A DNA stretch of 64,000 nt from Chitinophaga agrisoli (GTDB taxonomy: Bacteria > Bacteroidota > Bacteroidia > Chitinophagales > Chitinophagaceae): assembly GCF_008386695.1 (NCBI RefSeq), contig NZ_VUOC01000002.1, positions 1,356,481 through 1,420,480 on the forward strand. Reading direction: 5' to 3'. Of this stretch, positions 52,679 through 61,489 are shown piece by piece. Position numbers and translations under genes: made by a program. Positions within the stretch are counted from its first letter, which is position 1. The number at the start of each line of letters is the position of its first letter. The notes below the pieces were generated by a model. The model saw only the letters and a list, made by a program, of their open reading frames with translations, was not told the DNA's origin and did no database searches.

Positions 52679-53962
52679 TCATTTTTTATTCTCTTCCTGT
52701 AACTGCCGGATCATTTCCAGCTGTGCGTCACTATTTTTCTGGAGCTGGATGATGTACAGGGTTAACTCCTCCACCTTCTGCAGCAGTTTCTTATTTATCT
52801 CGCCCAGGTCCAGGCCGTTTTCCAGCACTTCCTTTGCAGAAGGGATATCCGGCAGATGTTTATTTTGCTTTACAAATTGCTCAACTTCGGCCAGTGGCAT
52901 AGGCGTATAATTATTTTCAAATACAAAATCTGACCAACCTGTTTGTGTCACCTTCACTTTTGTGGAAAAAATATCTCCATTTACGGCCAATTTAGCCTGT
53001 GGATTGGCGGTCCCTATTCCTACATTACCATTCGAGGCTATCCGCATACGCTCTTTACCAGCTGTGCCCATTGTTAAACTCATATACCGTTCGCCTCCAA
53101 CAGACATATAGCCGGAGAGGTCGATAAAGGTCTTGGTAGCCGGGTTGCTGCCCCCGCCTGCACTCAGCCTTAAAAAGCCATCATCGCCCAAATGAAATCC
53201 TGTACCGCTGATCCCCCTTATTTCCCCTGTTATTGTTCCACTACTAACAGCCGGCCGGGGCATTGTATTATCCAGGCCGGACGCTATGTTTATCCCTCCA
53301 TTAACTGAGAGTTTACTGGTTCCGGTAGCAGACATGCCTATGCCTACGGTACTGGCAAAATAATTGAGGCCTGATCCATTGAAATAACCTGAATTTGTGT
53401 AGGATACCCCTCTTCTGTTAACGTACGGGTCTATAACTGTTTTATAGCTATTATCGATATAGGTAACCGGGTCCTTGCCTGCTGGCTCTTTATAAGGCAA
53501 CGGCTGCTGTACGCCATCATATACTGTTGGGTTTACGTTATTATCAGACTTGCAGATATAGCTGGTACCTCCGCCCCTTAACCAGATAATTATAACCCCG
53601 GCATTATTTGCCGCAGTGGCATCCTTCCAACCTGCAATAAACGTACTATGGGCGGTATCAACACTATTGTCCTGGTGAATATCCGCATCAATGAAATTTG
53701 ACTTGCTGCCCCAGTTCGTGGTATGGAACCTGAACCTGGCAATAACGGATCCCCGCCAGTCTGCATCGATGTGCACATTGGAACGGCCTAACTCTACTTC
53801 CGTGGCTACGTTCGCGTTCCAACTCTCATCAAAAAAAGTAACGGGATAAAATTTATCCAGATCTCCATTTACGGTAATGGTTTGTGCTGTCTGCGCAAGG
53901 ATGATCTGAGCGAAAAAACAGCAAGGCAAACAAACGGTTAAGTATTTAAGAAACTGCATCAT
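52679..53962 (-). CDS. Secreted tail-fibre-like protein
   Basis: Exported protein of about 427 residues. The signal peptide MMQFLKYLTVCLPCCFFAQI puts the start at ATG 53962 (or 53959). Beta-rich N-terminal and middle parts are followed by NGNVGIGTANPQAKLAVNGD, the motif of phage-tail-fibre-like surface proteins of Bacteroidota. Then comes the common C-terminal segment NKHLPDIPSAKEVLENGLD and a coiled coil (KLLQKVEELTLYIIQLQK) that probably makes a trimer. It is first gene of the operon with the RHS-like protein and may hold that protein at the cell surface. Confidence 0.82.
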   Translation of the reverse strand: MMQFLKYLTVCLPCCFFAQIILAQTAQTITVNGDLDKFYPVTFFDESWNANVATEVELGRSNVHIDADWRGSVIARFRFHTTNWGSKSNFIDADIHQDNSVDTAHSTFIAGWKDATAANNAGVIIIWLRGGGTSYICKSDNNVNPTVYDGVQQPLPYKEPAGKDPVTYIDNSYKTVIDPYVNRRGVSYTNSGYFNGSGLNYFASTVGIGMSATGTSKLSVNGGINIASGLDNTMPRPAVSSGTITGEIRGISGTGFHLGDDGFLRLSAGGGSNPATKTFIDLSGYMSVGGERYMSLTMGTAGKERMRIASNGNVGIGTANPQAKLAVNGDIFSTKVKVTQTGWSDFVFENNYTPMPLAEVEQFVKQNKHLPDIPSAKEVLENGLDLGEINKKLLQKVEELTLYIIQLQKNSDAQLEMIRQLQEENKK

Positions 53963-54281
53963 AGGTATAATATGTATAGGGTGTAAAATTGAAGCATGGG
54001 TACGCATACAATCTGCATTGGTTGCAATTATATCCCGCCTCAATTTAATGGTGCTTGTCCTTGGTACGTGCTCGTCATACGGTCCGCGTTAACAACTGAA
54101 AAAAGTATAGGTACAGTGGGTAACAACATCACCCTCCCGGGACACTAACACAAAGGAATATATTTTTTCTTAAGGTTGCAATAACCCTTTTGATATAATA
54201 TTCGTTCATATATGTTCATGGAATAATATATCCATTTCCCCGGATGGTATTTAATATAAAAACACCTTTGAAGTAGTAAAA

Positions 54282-54311
54282 GGCCGCCCCAAAATCAGTT
54301 TTGAAGCGGCC
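54282..54311 (-). terminator. Intrinsic terminator after the SDR gene
   Basis: GGCCGC at 54282-54287 pairs with GCGGCC at 54306-54311, with an inner AAAA/TTTT extension. On the minus strand a T-run follows. The remaining bases between 54044 and 54281 hold no gene that I can see. Confidence 0.75.
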
Positions 54312-54321
54312 CGTTATCAGC

Positions 54322-55086
54322 CTACTTCCCTAGTGCAACGGCGCCGCCGTCCACGAAATAATTATGGCCTGTCATCCACTCGCCGCGGGGAGATACCAGC
54401 AATGCCACCATTTCCGCTATTTCATCCGGCCGGCCTATTCTACCTAACGGCACTGTCTTAAACAACGCCTCCGGAGGAATGCCCATGGCGTCCGTGATGG
54501 TTTTACGTACATCGTTACCACCTGGCGTATCCACCATACCAGGCGTTACCACATTCACCCGGATCTTGGCCGGCGCCAGCTCTGCCGCCAGGCCAAGCGA
54601 CCAGGCATTCAATGCAGCTTTTGCTGCGCCGTAATGCAATAAAGGAGCGGGAAAAGGCCCAGCCCCTCCGGCGGAGATATTTACAATAGCCGCTGCCGCC
54701 GACTGTTGAAGGAAGGGCATTAAGGCCGCCGTCATCCTTACGGCGGACAAATAATTAATGCTAATGGCATCCTGCCACTCTTCATCTGGAATGGCAGCCG
54801 TGCCTGGCAGCAATGTTCTGGCAGCGCCAGCATTATTGATGAGGATATCAAGACCGCCCAACCGGCCGACCGTTTCCCGGGCCAGCGCTCTTGCGCCTTC
54901 ATTGGTGCTGATATCCCCTTTGATAAAGATCGCGTTCACCGGCGTATCTGACGTTTTGCTGCGTGCGGATACTACCACTGTTGCACCGGCGTCTAAAAGC
55001 CGTTGTGCAATAGCGGCGCCTATGCCGCGGGAGCCTCCCGTTACCAAAGCTTTCTTTCCCTGTAATTCTTTTGTTAAGTCCTGCAT
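54322..55086 (-). CDS. Short-chain dehydrogenase/reductase
   Basis: NAD(P)-dependent SDR of 254 residues. Cofactor motif TGGSRGIG (TGxxxGxG) near residue 17, NNAGAARTLLP, the catalytic Ser in NISAGGAG and the YGAAK tetrad are all intact; the C-terminal GHNYFVDGG is typical. ATG 55086 (MQDLTKEL) is preferred over the ATG seven codons upstream. It lies 81 bases downstream of a Crp/Fnr regulator on the same strand, with a large palindrome in between. Substrate unknown. Confidence 0.9.
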   Translation of the reverse strand: MQDLTKELQGKKALVTGGSRGIGAAIAQRLLDAGATVVVSARSKTSDTPVNAIFIKGDISTNEGARALARETVGRLGGLDILINNAGAARTLLPGTAAIPDEEWQDAISINYLSAVRMTAALMPFLQQSAAAAIVNISAGGAGPFPAPLLHYGAAKAALNAWSLGLAAELAPAKIRVNVVTPGMVDTPGGNDVRKTITDAMGIPPEALFKTVPLGRIGRPDEIAEMVALLVSPRGEWMTGHNYFVDGGAVALGK

Positions 55087-55140
55087 TGTATTTGATTTTA
55101 ATTTCAATGCAAAACTGAGGAGATATGAGGCCTTAAAAAA

Positions 55141-55175
55141 TGAACTAATTCACTTAATTCGTGTGAATTAGTTCA
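55141..55175 (-). terminator. 13-bp perfect hairpin between Crp/Fnr and SDR genes
   Basis: TGAACTAATTCAC at 55141-55153 and GTGAATTAGTTCA at 55163-55175 form a perfect 13-bp inverted repeat that includes the stop codon of the Crp/Fnr gene. On the minus strand it is followed by TTTTTT, as for a terminator. Its length, AT-rich stem and position before the SDR gene would also suit an operator. Confidence 0.6.
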
Positions 55176-55788
55176 CATTGTTTGATGAATCTGTAGTTTG
55201 CTGAGCTGGCGGCAGGTTACGGTTACGTATTTTAGACAGGAATTCCCTGGTCATGCCCAGATAAGAGGCGATAATATATAAAGGGAAACGTTGGAGTAAC
55301 TGAGAATATCGCCCGGCAAATGTTTCATACCTTTCTTCGGCTGTCTGGCTGATATTGGAGAGTAATCTTTTCTGTGCGTGGATGGCGGTAAGCTGGGAAG
55401 TAACCCTGTAAAAACGTTCAAATTTCGGATACTGCTGCATCAGCTGCTGTTCCGCCTCATAGCTGATCTGCACAATCGTGCTGTCTTCTACAGCTTCAAC
55501 GAAAAAAGTACCCGGCTCCCGTAAGATAAAGCTGGCCGGATCGGCAATCCACCAGTCCTCTATCGCCAGGGAGATAGTATGCTCCTGCCCGTTATTGTCA
55601 GAAATGAAGGCCCTTAATGCGCCTTTTAATACATAGTTACGATATTGACAGATATAACCTGGCTGGTGTATGTATTGCCTCTTTTTTACTTTGGTAACCT
55701 GCAGCAGGGAGATGAAAAAAGACTCTTCCCCTTCCGTTAACGGGATGTATTTCTTTACGTAATTCACCAGCGGCGTTAAATCTTCCAT
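55168..55788 (-). CDS. Crp/Fnr-family transcriptional regulator
   Basis: A 206-residue regulator with a cyclic-nucleotide-binding-like N-terminal barrel (RNYVLKGALRAFI, DWWIADPASFI, EAVEDSTIVQIS) and a C-terminal helix-turn-helix (FPLYIIASYLGMTREFLSKI). No Fnr cysteines. A TTG two codons upstream is less likely than ATG 55788. The downstream SDR gene on the same strand is the likely target. Confidence 0.88.
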   Translation of the reverse strand: MEDLTPLVNYVKKYIPLTEGEESFFISLLQVTKVKKRQYIHQPGYICQYRNYVLKGALRAFISDNNGQEHTISLAIEDWWIADPASFILREPGTFFVEAVEDSTIVQISYEAEQQLMQQYPKFERFYRVTSQLTAIHAQKRLLSNISQTAEERYETFAGRYSQLLQRFPLYIIASYLGMTREFLSKIRNRNLPPAQQTTDSSNNVN

Positions 55789-55889
55789 AGACAAGTTAAA
55801 TTAACACAAAGATCGTATTTATGGTATCAATAATTACCCGGCATTATGGATTTTACCAGGTAAATGCATCTAATTTTAAATCTAAATGG

Positions 55890-56534
55890 ATGAAAGAACT
55901 ATCCCTAAAGTACCTGGCCATTGCCGCCATTAACATGGTAATATTAACCCTATTGCAAGCATTATGGACGGACAAACTTGAATTGATATTAAATAATTGG
56001 TTCCGGCCAATAGAGTTTTTAAAAATCTGGGGCGCGACGGTAATATCAGTGTCCGGAATATGGTTATTCTTGTTATATACGAAAAGGAGAAGTATAAATT
56101 CCGTCAAATTTAAACTAACGGGCGCCATCATGGTCACATTAATAGCGTCATCGTATCTATATACAACTTATATACAAAAAGCCGTCCGCAATATTCTTGT
56201 AAATGAAACACACCCAAAAAGCACCATTAGCAAAATAAGGTCCGGAAATCTCCTTGCAAATGGCACAATGGCGGATGGCTTATCGCTATATGAATACCGG
56301 GAATTAGCGGAGATGAATCGATTCCCACCGGTTCCTGACCAGGCCCAAAACATTGAATACAGTTATCAATATGACGGGTTTCTTCCCGATTATAGTTTTA
56401 CCTTACTGTATGAACTGCCCAAAGGGGTTAAGGTTGATTCATTTAATTACACAGAAAAAGGAATTTCGAGAAATCAGTCGGTTGATACTTTAGAAAATAC
56501 GATACGTGTAATATATACTGAAGTGGTGTATTGA
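55890..56534 (+). CDS. Hypothetical membrane protein
   Basis: About 214 residues, with three predicted membrane helices (roughly residues 7-26, 47-65, 77-95), then a soluble C-terminal domain with ELAEMNRFPPVPDQAQNIEY and VKVDSFNYTEKGISRN. An in-frame ATG at 55821 would add 23 polar residues; MKELSLKYLA at 55890 is a more natural membrane-protein start. It has a lower GC content than its neighbours and many Ile/Lys/Asn codons, which may mean recent acquisition. No family recognised. Confidence 0.65.
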   Translation: MKELSLKYLAIAAINMVILTLLQALWTDKLELILNNWFRPIEFLKIWGATVISVSGIWLFLLYTKRRSINSVKFKLTGAIMVTLIASSYLYTTYIQKAVRNILVNETHPKSTISKIRSGNLLANGTMADGLSLYEYRELAEMNRFPPVPDQAQNIEYSYQYDGFLPDYSFTLLYELPKGVKVDSFNYTEKGISRNQSVDTLENTIRVIYTEVVY

Positions 56535-56714
56535 AGTTCACATCCTTATTCGTCAGATAGCGAAGCCTTGAAAGCATTTGCGCTTGCATTTAAATCAGCT
56601 TGTGAAGATAAGACATTGATAATGGACCTGTTTTCAAAGGCGGAGTTAGATTAACACCAATAAACCGGATGAAATCTGTTTCAGACGAGGAATATGCCAG
56701 CCTGCAAACAGCTT
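56535..56714 (+). pseudogene. Possible remnants of coding sequence
   Basis: After the stop at 56534 the same frame stays open to 56654, encoding a protein-like stretch (SEALKAFALAFKSACEDK). A separate short frame near 56669 encodes MKSVSDEEYASLQTA. Neither is long enough to be a gene; they look like decayed C-terminal fragments. The rest of the 412-base gap up to 56946 holds only the promoter element of the next gene. Confidence 0.25.
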
Positions 56715-56903
56715 AATTCCGCCCCTGGATCTGTACCTGGCTTACGTATTGACCGCACGCCCGCGCAGAATGTCGGTAAAAAAAACATAAGCAGCCCCGC
56801 AGGGCAACTCACTGTCTAGCAAATAAAAAGCACCTATTGAATAAAGTTCAATGTGTGCTAAAAATTAATAATAAGTTTATAGGTCACTACCGGTTTATGG
56901 CGC

Positions 56904-56911
56904 TATATTTG
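56904..56911 (+). promoter_or_regulatory. TATATTTG -7 box before the LRR-DUF1963 gene
   Basis: TATATTTG at 56904-56911 matches TAnnTTTG, 36 bases before ATG 56947. No TTG is present at the usual -33 distance. Confidence 0.45.
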
Positions 56912-56946
56912 CAAAGCCATCGTTAACTCATCTATTTGAATTGTTT

Positions 56947-59388
56947 ATGCAGGAAAGCTCTACCAAAACCTTCAGCGTTCGTTTCCCCGACATATATCAG
57001 CGTATACAGGCCATGTGGGAAACCATCAGGGGTGAACATACGCAGGAAGACGGATCCTCCTCTTTGGCCGCCATTGGCCTCAATGAAGTCAGTTTTTACG
57101 ACAAATTCCCCGGAGCAGACCTCCCCTCCCGTTTCCGGCAAGGCTGTATGGAACAGCGTGGCGATGTGGAACTGATCGCAGACAAGACCTTGCCCCTGGC
57201 CGGCCTGGCTTCGTATATCCGCACCGTGAAGTCAGACGAGTTTTACTTTTATTTCGGCCTGGTACAGATTAACAATGAATACTGCTATACAATTACCGGC
57301 GATTGCGGGGTGAAAGACCAGGCCTTCTACGAACCGCTGTTCGACGAGATCTGGCAAAGCCTCCAATACTTTGGAGATCCCGGAGAAGAGTTTGCCAAAC
57401 AGCAAGCCGCTATCGATGCGATGTTTGCAAAGTATGCGCCAGCTACAAAAGAAGCAGAAGAAAAGAAAACAGCGTCTCCCTTCCACATTCCGGCGGATGG
57501 GCAGGATTCCTGGGAGCTGGGCGGTCATCAGTTCCGCCTCCTGCCAGACAGCAAAGTACATATCTCTGAAACAGATGGGGCCCTGTATGTAAGACTGGAT
57601 GGTGAAATGCCAGGTTATAGCGATGACGCGCACGGACATCTGCTGAATGATTATGAAGACGGCAAAGTGTATCTCCAGTTCTATTTCAAAGGGATCTACA
57701 ATAACGGCACCCCTACCGGTACATTCATTTTTGAGCAGGAAAGAGATGAAACATACCGCTCTTATTTATGGAAAGGCGGCTTCCCGTTCTCCTTCAATTT
57801 TAATGGTACTGCTACACTGCAGGATGGCTGGCTGGGCATCAGCGGGCATTTTGACAATTACCTGCTGCAGGTCGCCAAACGCCTGCCCGTAGAAGAGCTG
57901 GAATGGACGAAGTACCGCTTTCTGAGCGCCGAAGAGCTGGAAACCGCTACGCCGGACATTGTGCATCATATTCAGCTAACCAATCCAGACCCGGCCCTGC
58001 TGAACGATACGCTGCATCCATTTACCGAAATGGAAACATTGACTGTTTTCTATTCGTCAGACAATGAAGCCGCCACCAGTCTGCTGGAGGTACCCACAGC
58101 GATCAAGGGATTTATGTCCCTCCGCGAGCTGAACCTGACAGGCATCCGCGGCATAGACAGCCTGCCACAATGGATCGGTGACCTCAAAGAACTGGAGCGC
58201 CTGGACATCGCAGGCAGTCAGATAGCGGACATCCATCCTTCCATTTTTCAGCTGCCGAAGCTGCAATACTGCTATCTGTCCAATAACCGACTACAATCTA
58301 TTCCACCAGTGCTGCCGGATACGCTGAAAACACTGGTACTGGAGAATAATCAGCTCACTTCATTACCTGCGTCTTTGTCAGCGCTGCCACAGCTAAGGCA
58401 CCTGAATATTTCCAGGAACCCGCTGCAGGAGCTGCCACCAGGATTGGAAAAGATAGCAGATCTCAACCTGGAGCTGGAAAAGAAAATGTCCCTGCTGGAC
58501 TATACCTATCACGGAGCCAATGGCAAAGGCGTCATTCCTTATGACGGTACGATGTTCCAGGCCATTAATGATACCGGTCTGCGTCAGACGCTGGAGAATG
58601 CGGTCAAAGCCCTTCAACTGGGCGACTATCAACAGGGGCTGCTGCAACTTGCCCGTCAGTCTGTTGCCCTTGCCACTACAGCGCCAGATGATTATGCCAA
58701 CACAGGCAATCACCGCTTTGGCGGGCTGCCTGATCTGCCGCCGGATATCGCCTATCCTTCCTTTACTGATCAGAATGGCCATGAGAAAGGCCTGCAATTC
58801 ATCGCACAGCTGAATTGCGCGGATATCAGCCATTTGCAGGATTATTTACCGCGAACAGGCATGCTGTACTTCTTCATCCAGGATCAGGAAGAGATGGGCC
58901 CCAAGGTCATCTATTTTGATGGGGATCTGACCACCCTGCAATCCGCAGCCGGTCTGGATATTGAAGAAGATTACATTTTCGATCAGAACGGCATTTACAC
59001 ACCGTTCCAGGCAGCGGCAGACAAATACCCCGGCATACCGTTCTTCTATAATGCACGGGATTATTTCCAGGATAAAGCCCCTGAGCTGGAGGCTTTGGAG
59101 GAGATGTACGATGAAACGAAAGCATTGAAAGAAGCGCTATATCCTTCCGTTAACCCGGTACACAGTGTTAACAGTTATGTATTCAAACAGCACGATACGC
59201 CGGAAGCAGAGGCCGTGAATGCGCTGAAAGGCAAACCGGAAGATTGGATGGTGTTGCTGCGCGTAAGTAGTGATGACAATACGGGGTTTAATTTCTGGGA
59301 CGCGGGGGATATTTATTTTATGATACATAAGAGTGATCTGGTGCAGGGGGATTTTTCGAATGTTTATTGCGGGTTGGAGAGTAGTTGA
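56947..59388 (+). CDS. Leucine-rich-repeat protein with C-terminal DUF1963 (YwqG-like) domain
   Basis: An 813-residue cytoplasmic protein with three parts. The N-terminal third is unknown (SVRFPDIYQRIQAMWETI). The middle (about 380-510) holds about six leucine-rich repeats (LRELNLTGIRGIDSLPQWI, LKTLVLENNQLTSLPASL, LRHLNISRNPLQELPPGL). From about 560 a DUF1963 domain follows (HRFGGLPDLPPDIAYPSF, GLQFIAQLNCADI, GMLYFFIQDQEEMG). DUF1963 proteins are poorly understood and often sit beside polymorphic toxin genes. TTG 56941 is possible, but ATG 56947 is preferred. Neighbours include an effector-like protein. Confidence 0.85.
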   Translation: MQESSTKTFSVRFPDIYQRIQAMWETIRGEHTQEDGSSSLAAIGLNEVSFYDKFPGADLPSRFRQGCMEQRGDVELIADKTLPLAGLASYIRTVKSDEFYFYFGLVQINNEYCYTITGDCGVKDQAFYEPLFDEIWQSLQYFGDPGEEFAKQQAAIDAMFAKYAPATKEAEEKKTASPFHIPADGQDSWELGGHQFRLLPDSKVHISETDGALYVRLDGEMPGYSDDAHGHLLNDYEDGKVYLQFYFKGIYNNGTPTGTFIFEQERDETYRSYLWKGGFPFSFNFNGTATLQDGWLGISGHFDNYLLQVAKRLPVEELEWTKYRFLSAEELETATPDIVHHIQLTNPDPALLNDTLHPFTEMETLTVFYSSDNEAATSLLEVPTAIKGFMSLRELNLTGIRGIDSLPQWIGDLKELERLDIAGSQIADIHPSIFQLPKLQYCYLSNNRLQSIPPVLPDTLKTLVLENNQLTSLPASLSALPQLRHLNISRNPLQELPPGLEKIADLNLELEKKMSLLDYTYHGANGKGVIPYDGTMFQAINDTGLRQTLENAVKALQLGDYQQGLLQLARQSVALATTAPDDYANTGNHRFGGLPDLPPDIAYPSFTDQNGHEKGLQFIAQLNCADISHLQDYLPRTGMLYFFIQDQEEMGPKVIYFDGDLTTLQSAAGLDIEEDYIFDQNGIYTPFQAAADKYPGIPFFYNARDYFQDKAPELEALEEMYDETKALKEALYPSVNPVHSVNSYVFKQHDTPEAEAVNALKGKPEDWMVLLRVSSDDNTGFNFWDAGDIYFMIHKSDLVQGDFSNVYCGLESS

Positions 59389-59416
59389 TAGCTATACGTT
59401 AATACCCATTTGTTTA

Positions 59417-59809
59417 TTAGCTGATTGCCTGGTCCAATTCGTTCCGGATAAAATTTACAGGGCGGAAGCTCAGTTTAGCCACCACTATTATAATATCCTC
59501 CTCCAGCACGCTGCGGCCACAGCGCTCCTTCGTCAGCGTCAGCAAGTGCCGCCAGGTTACAAAAGGCGCCGGAAAATCGTCATCCGTAAATTCAATTCCC
59601 AATTCAGCTTCTAGCCCCATGATCAATTCCAGGAAGCGGGCATACCAGTTCTGCTCGTCTATCATGGCACGCGTTTGTGCTATTGTTTCCTGAGAATTGA
59701 TTGCTATATGGCCACAGTGCTCACAAGCGATCTGCGATAGCAACATATCTGATACCTGGAAACAAGATCTGCCGGCGCACTGTTTACATGTGAGTAGAAA
59801 CGGCCCCAT
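59417..59809 (-). CDS. Small zinc-ribbon protein
   Basis: A 130-residue protein. An N-terminal zinc ribbon is formed by CKQC and CEHC (residues 8-11 and 29-32). A helical region EQNWYARFLELIMGLEAELG is followed by IEFTDDDFPAPFVTWRHLLT, which resembles the second half of an acyl-carrier-like (DUF1493-type) fold; no phosphopantetheine serine is evident. It lies 25 bases before the end of the effector-like gene on the same strand, so it follows it in the transcript and could be an immunity or accessory protein. This is inference from position. Confidence 0.65.
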   Translation of the reverse strand: MGPFLLTCKQCAGRSCFQVSDMLLSQIACEHCGHIAINSQETIAQTRAMIDEQNWYARFLELIMGLEAELGIEFTDDDFPAPFVTWRHLLTLTKERCGRSVLEEDIIIVVAKLSFRPVNFIRNELDQAIS

Positions 59810-59834
59810 ATATTATTTTGTTTCTTCGTTATCC

Positions 59835-61304
59835 TTACACATTTGGAAAAGTAGAAGGCCACGCTGTAGCCGGAATTCTCTTAACCATGCATCTGCTCTT
59901 TCCCCTGACCATATCTCTATCTACAATACTAACTACAATTCCCTTATCCCCATTGGGAAAGTTTACCCTATCTCCCTGGTGCCGGTAACCGTCAAGAATA
60001 ACCTGTTCGGGAACAGAAGACAGCGTTTCCTCTGCAAGGAATGGTGACGGTGGAGGGCTTGCATAACCTGGGTAGCTATGCCGTTGAGGATCTGTAAAAT
60101 CCTGCCCCATATGATGAACAGGGGGAGCCTGGTATGGATGAGTTAAGGCAGACTGACGGCCCATTTCTGTCTGGTAGGCCTGTTGCCCCATACGTTTAGG
60201 ACGCGCGCCGCCCGTGTTCCGGTAATCTGTGGTCGCTGTATTATCCAAATGAAGGTCCTTATTTGATCCGCCTCCCTGATCTAACCTGAAGTGAAGGGAG
60301 TCTGGTCTCACAATTCCCATAGGCCCCATCGCCGGGTTGCTATTGATCTGCGTAAAAGGCATTCCGCTTTGGACAGCTTTTTTTTCAACTTCATTATAAC
60401 GCCAGCTTGATATACCTCCTTTTGTTTTTGTTGAATCGCTTTCGTCTGTATAAGTCCTTGCATCATTGTCAAAGTTTCTACCGGGATCGTCTGTACTTTT
60501 TTGGTTTTGGTCCAGCTCAAAAGGATGGCCTCTAACCCTATTTGTCACAGACGGTATACCCGCATATCTGGTTTGACTTCTTTTCACATCATGAATATAA
60601 GCGCCATTGTTCGTAGGCTGAATATGCATGCCAAGATTTAATCCGTTCTGGTGCATCACCAGAGATGGCGCCCCAGGATCACCAAAGGTAAGTGGTGAAG
60701 TAGGCTGCGGCGGCTGCAGCTGATTCTGGTAAAGCACATATTCTGAGCCATGGGCAGAAGGATCCTGCCTGTGTCCCCAATAGTGGCCCTGTCCTGGAGG
60801 AGGCATCATTTTTTCAGGGATCGCATGGGCGCCTGATGCGTTTGTTGAGATCTGGGAAGGGCCTGGTTTATAAATTGTTAAAAACCGCATATCCTGGGCC
60901 ATTTCATGCCCCTGCTGTAGTTGTTCAGGAGAAAGTTTGTGTATGAAGGGTGTAAACACCGTTCCGGCAGGCACTTTTCCCGCCAGTTCCTTCAGATAAT
61001 TGATCAAATGTGCTTTGTCAGAGAAAACATAGATCTTGGTCCTGTCGTCGTTAAGTGTTACAAATTTTTCATAGAGCCCGTCTTTCTTCAAATCGTCCAC
61101 AATATCTGAAGGAGTTGCATTTGTTCGTGGCAAAGGATTGTTACCAACGGTGATCGCCCTTTGTATTATGCCCTCATCATTCTTAGTATCCATTTTTTGA
61201 AGTGGCTGAACCGCAGGTTGAGATACCCCTGAAGCATTATTATGATATGCCGCTGCCCGGGAAGAAGCGGATGAGGCGTCGTTACTTTGGCTTTTATTGG
61301 ACAT
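59835..61304 (-). CDS. Effector-like polymorphic protein
   Basis: A 489-residue protein without signal peptide. The low-complexity, Ser/Ala/Asn-rich N-terminus (MSNKSQSNDASSASSRAAAY) with PLQKMDTKNDEGIIQRAI resembles the leaders of proteins loaded into extracellular contractile injection systems in Bacteroidota, where an IQR/VQR motif is common. Residues 80-150 may form a small domain (YVFSDKAHLINYLKELAG). The middle is Gly/Pro/His-rich and unstructured. The C-terminal 60 residues (LDGYRHQGDRVNFPNGDKGI) look like a small beta domain. No catalytic motif recognised. No tail-sheath genes lie in this window. Confidence 0.7.
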   Translation of the reverse strand: MSNKSQSNDASSASSRAAAYHNNASGVSQPAVQPLQKMDTKNDEGIIQRAITVGNNPLPRTNATPSDIVDDLKKDGLYEKFVTLNDDRTKIYVFSDKAHLINYLKELAGKVPAGTVFTPFIHKLSPEQLQQGHEMAQDMRFLTIYKPGPSQISTNASGAHAIPEKMMPPPGQGHYWGHRQDPSAHGSEYVLYQNQLQPPQPTSPLTFGDPGAPSLVMHQNGLNLGMHIQPTNNGAYIHDVKRSQTRYAGIPSVTNRVRGHPFELDQNQKSTDDPGRNFDNDARTYTDESDSTKTKGGISSWRYNEVEKKAVQSGMPFTQINSNPAMGPMGIVRPDSLHFRLDQGGGSNKDLHLDNTATTDYRNTGGARPKRMGQQAYQTEMGRQSALTHPYQAPPVHHMGQDFTDPQRHSYPGYASPPPSPFLAEETLSSVPEQVILDGYRHQGDRVNFPNGDKGIVVSIVDRDMVRGKSRCMVKRIPATAWPSTFPNV

Positions 61305-61398
61305 GGTATGGAGGACCGGGCTATTTATTGTAATATACGCTAATTTCTATAAAATAGTTTTGCCGTAGGCGATTACATGCCTCCAATTGCTATTGGCC

Positions 61399-61429
61399 TT
61401 CGGGCATTTTGGACCCATCTCCGGGAAAT
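61399..61429 (+). promoter_or_regulatory. Tandem TYCGGGMAWT half-sites, candidate AraC operator A
   Basis: TTCGGGCATT at 61399-61408 and TCCGGGAAAT at 61420-61429 lie 21 bp apart with GGACC between them. The same arrangement is at 63091-63121. The first half-site starts exactly 61 bp before the -7 box at both loci. Confidence 0.6.
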
Positions 61430-61435
61430 GTATGC

Positions 61436-61467
61436 ATTGTTCAGGCGCCGTAAGTGCTCCATCTTTG
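61436..61467 (+). promoter_or_regulatory. Promoter of the first AhpD-like gene
   Basis: ATTG at 61436-61439, 20 bases, CATCTTTG at 61460-61467, one base off TAnnTTTG. The promoter at 63128-63159 has the same elements and spacing. The ATG is at 61490. Confidence 0.6.
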
Positions 61468-61489
61468 CAGGTGCATAAGATAAGATAAA

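Noticed and set aside
55853-56137. A 94-codon minus-strand frame
   Set aside because: Shadow of the membrane protein gene on the plus strand; no protein-like features.
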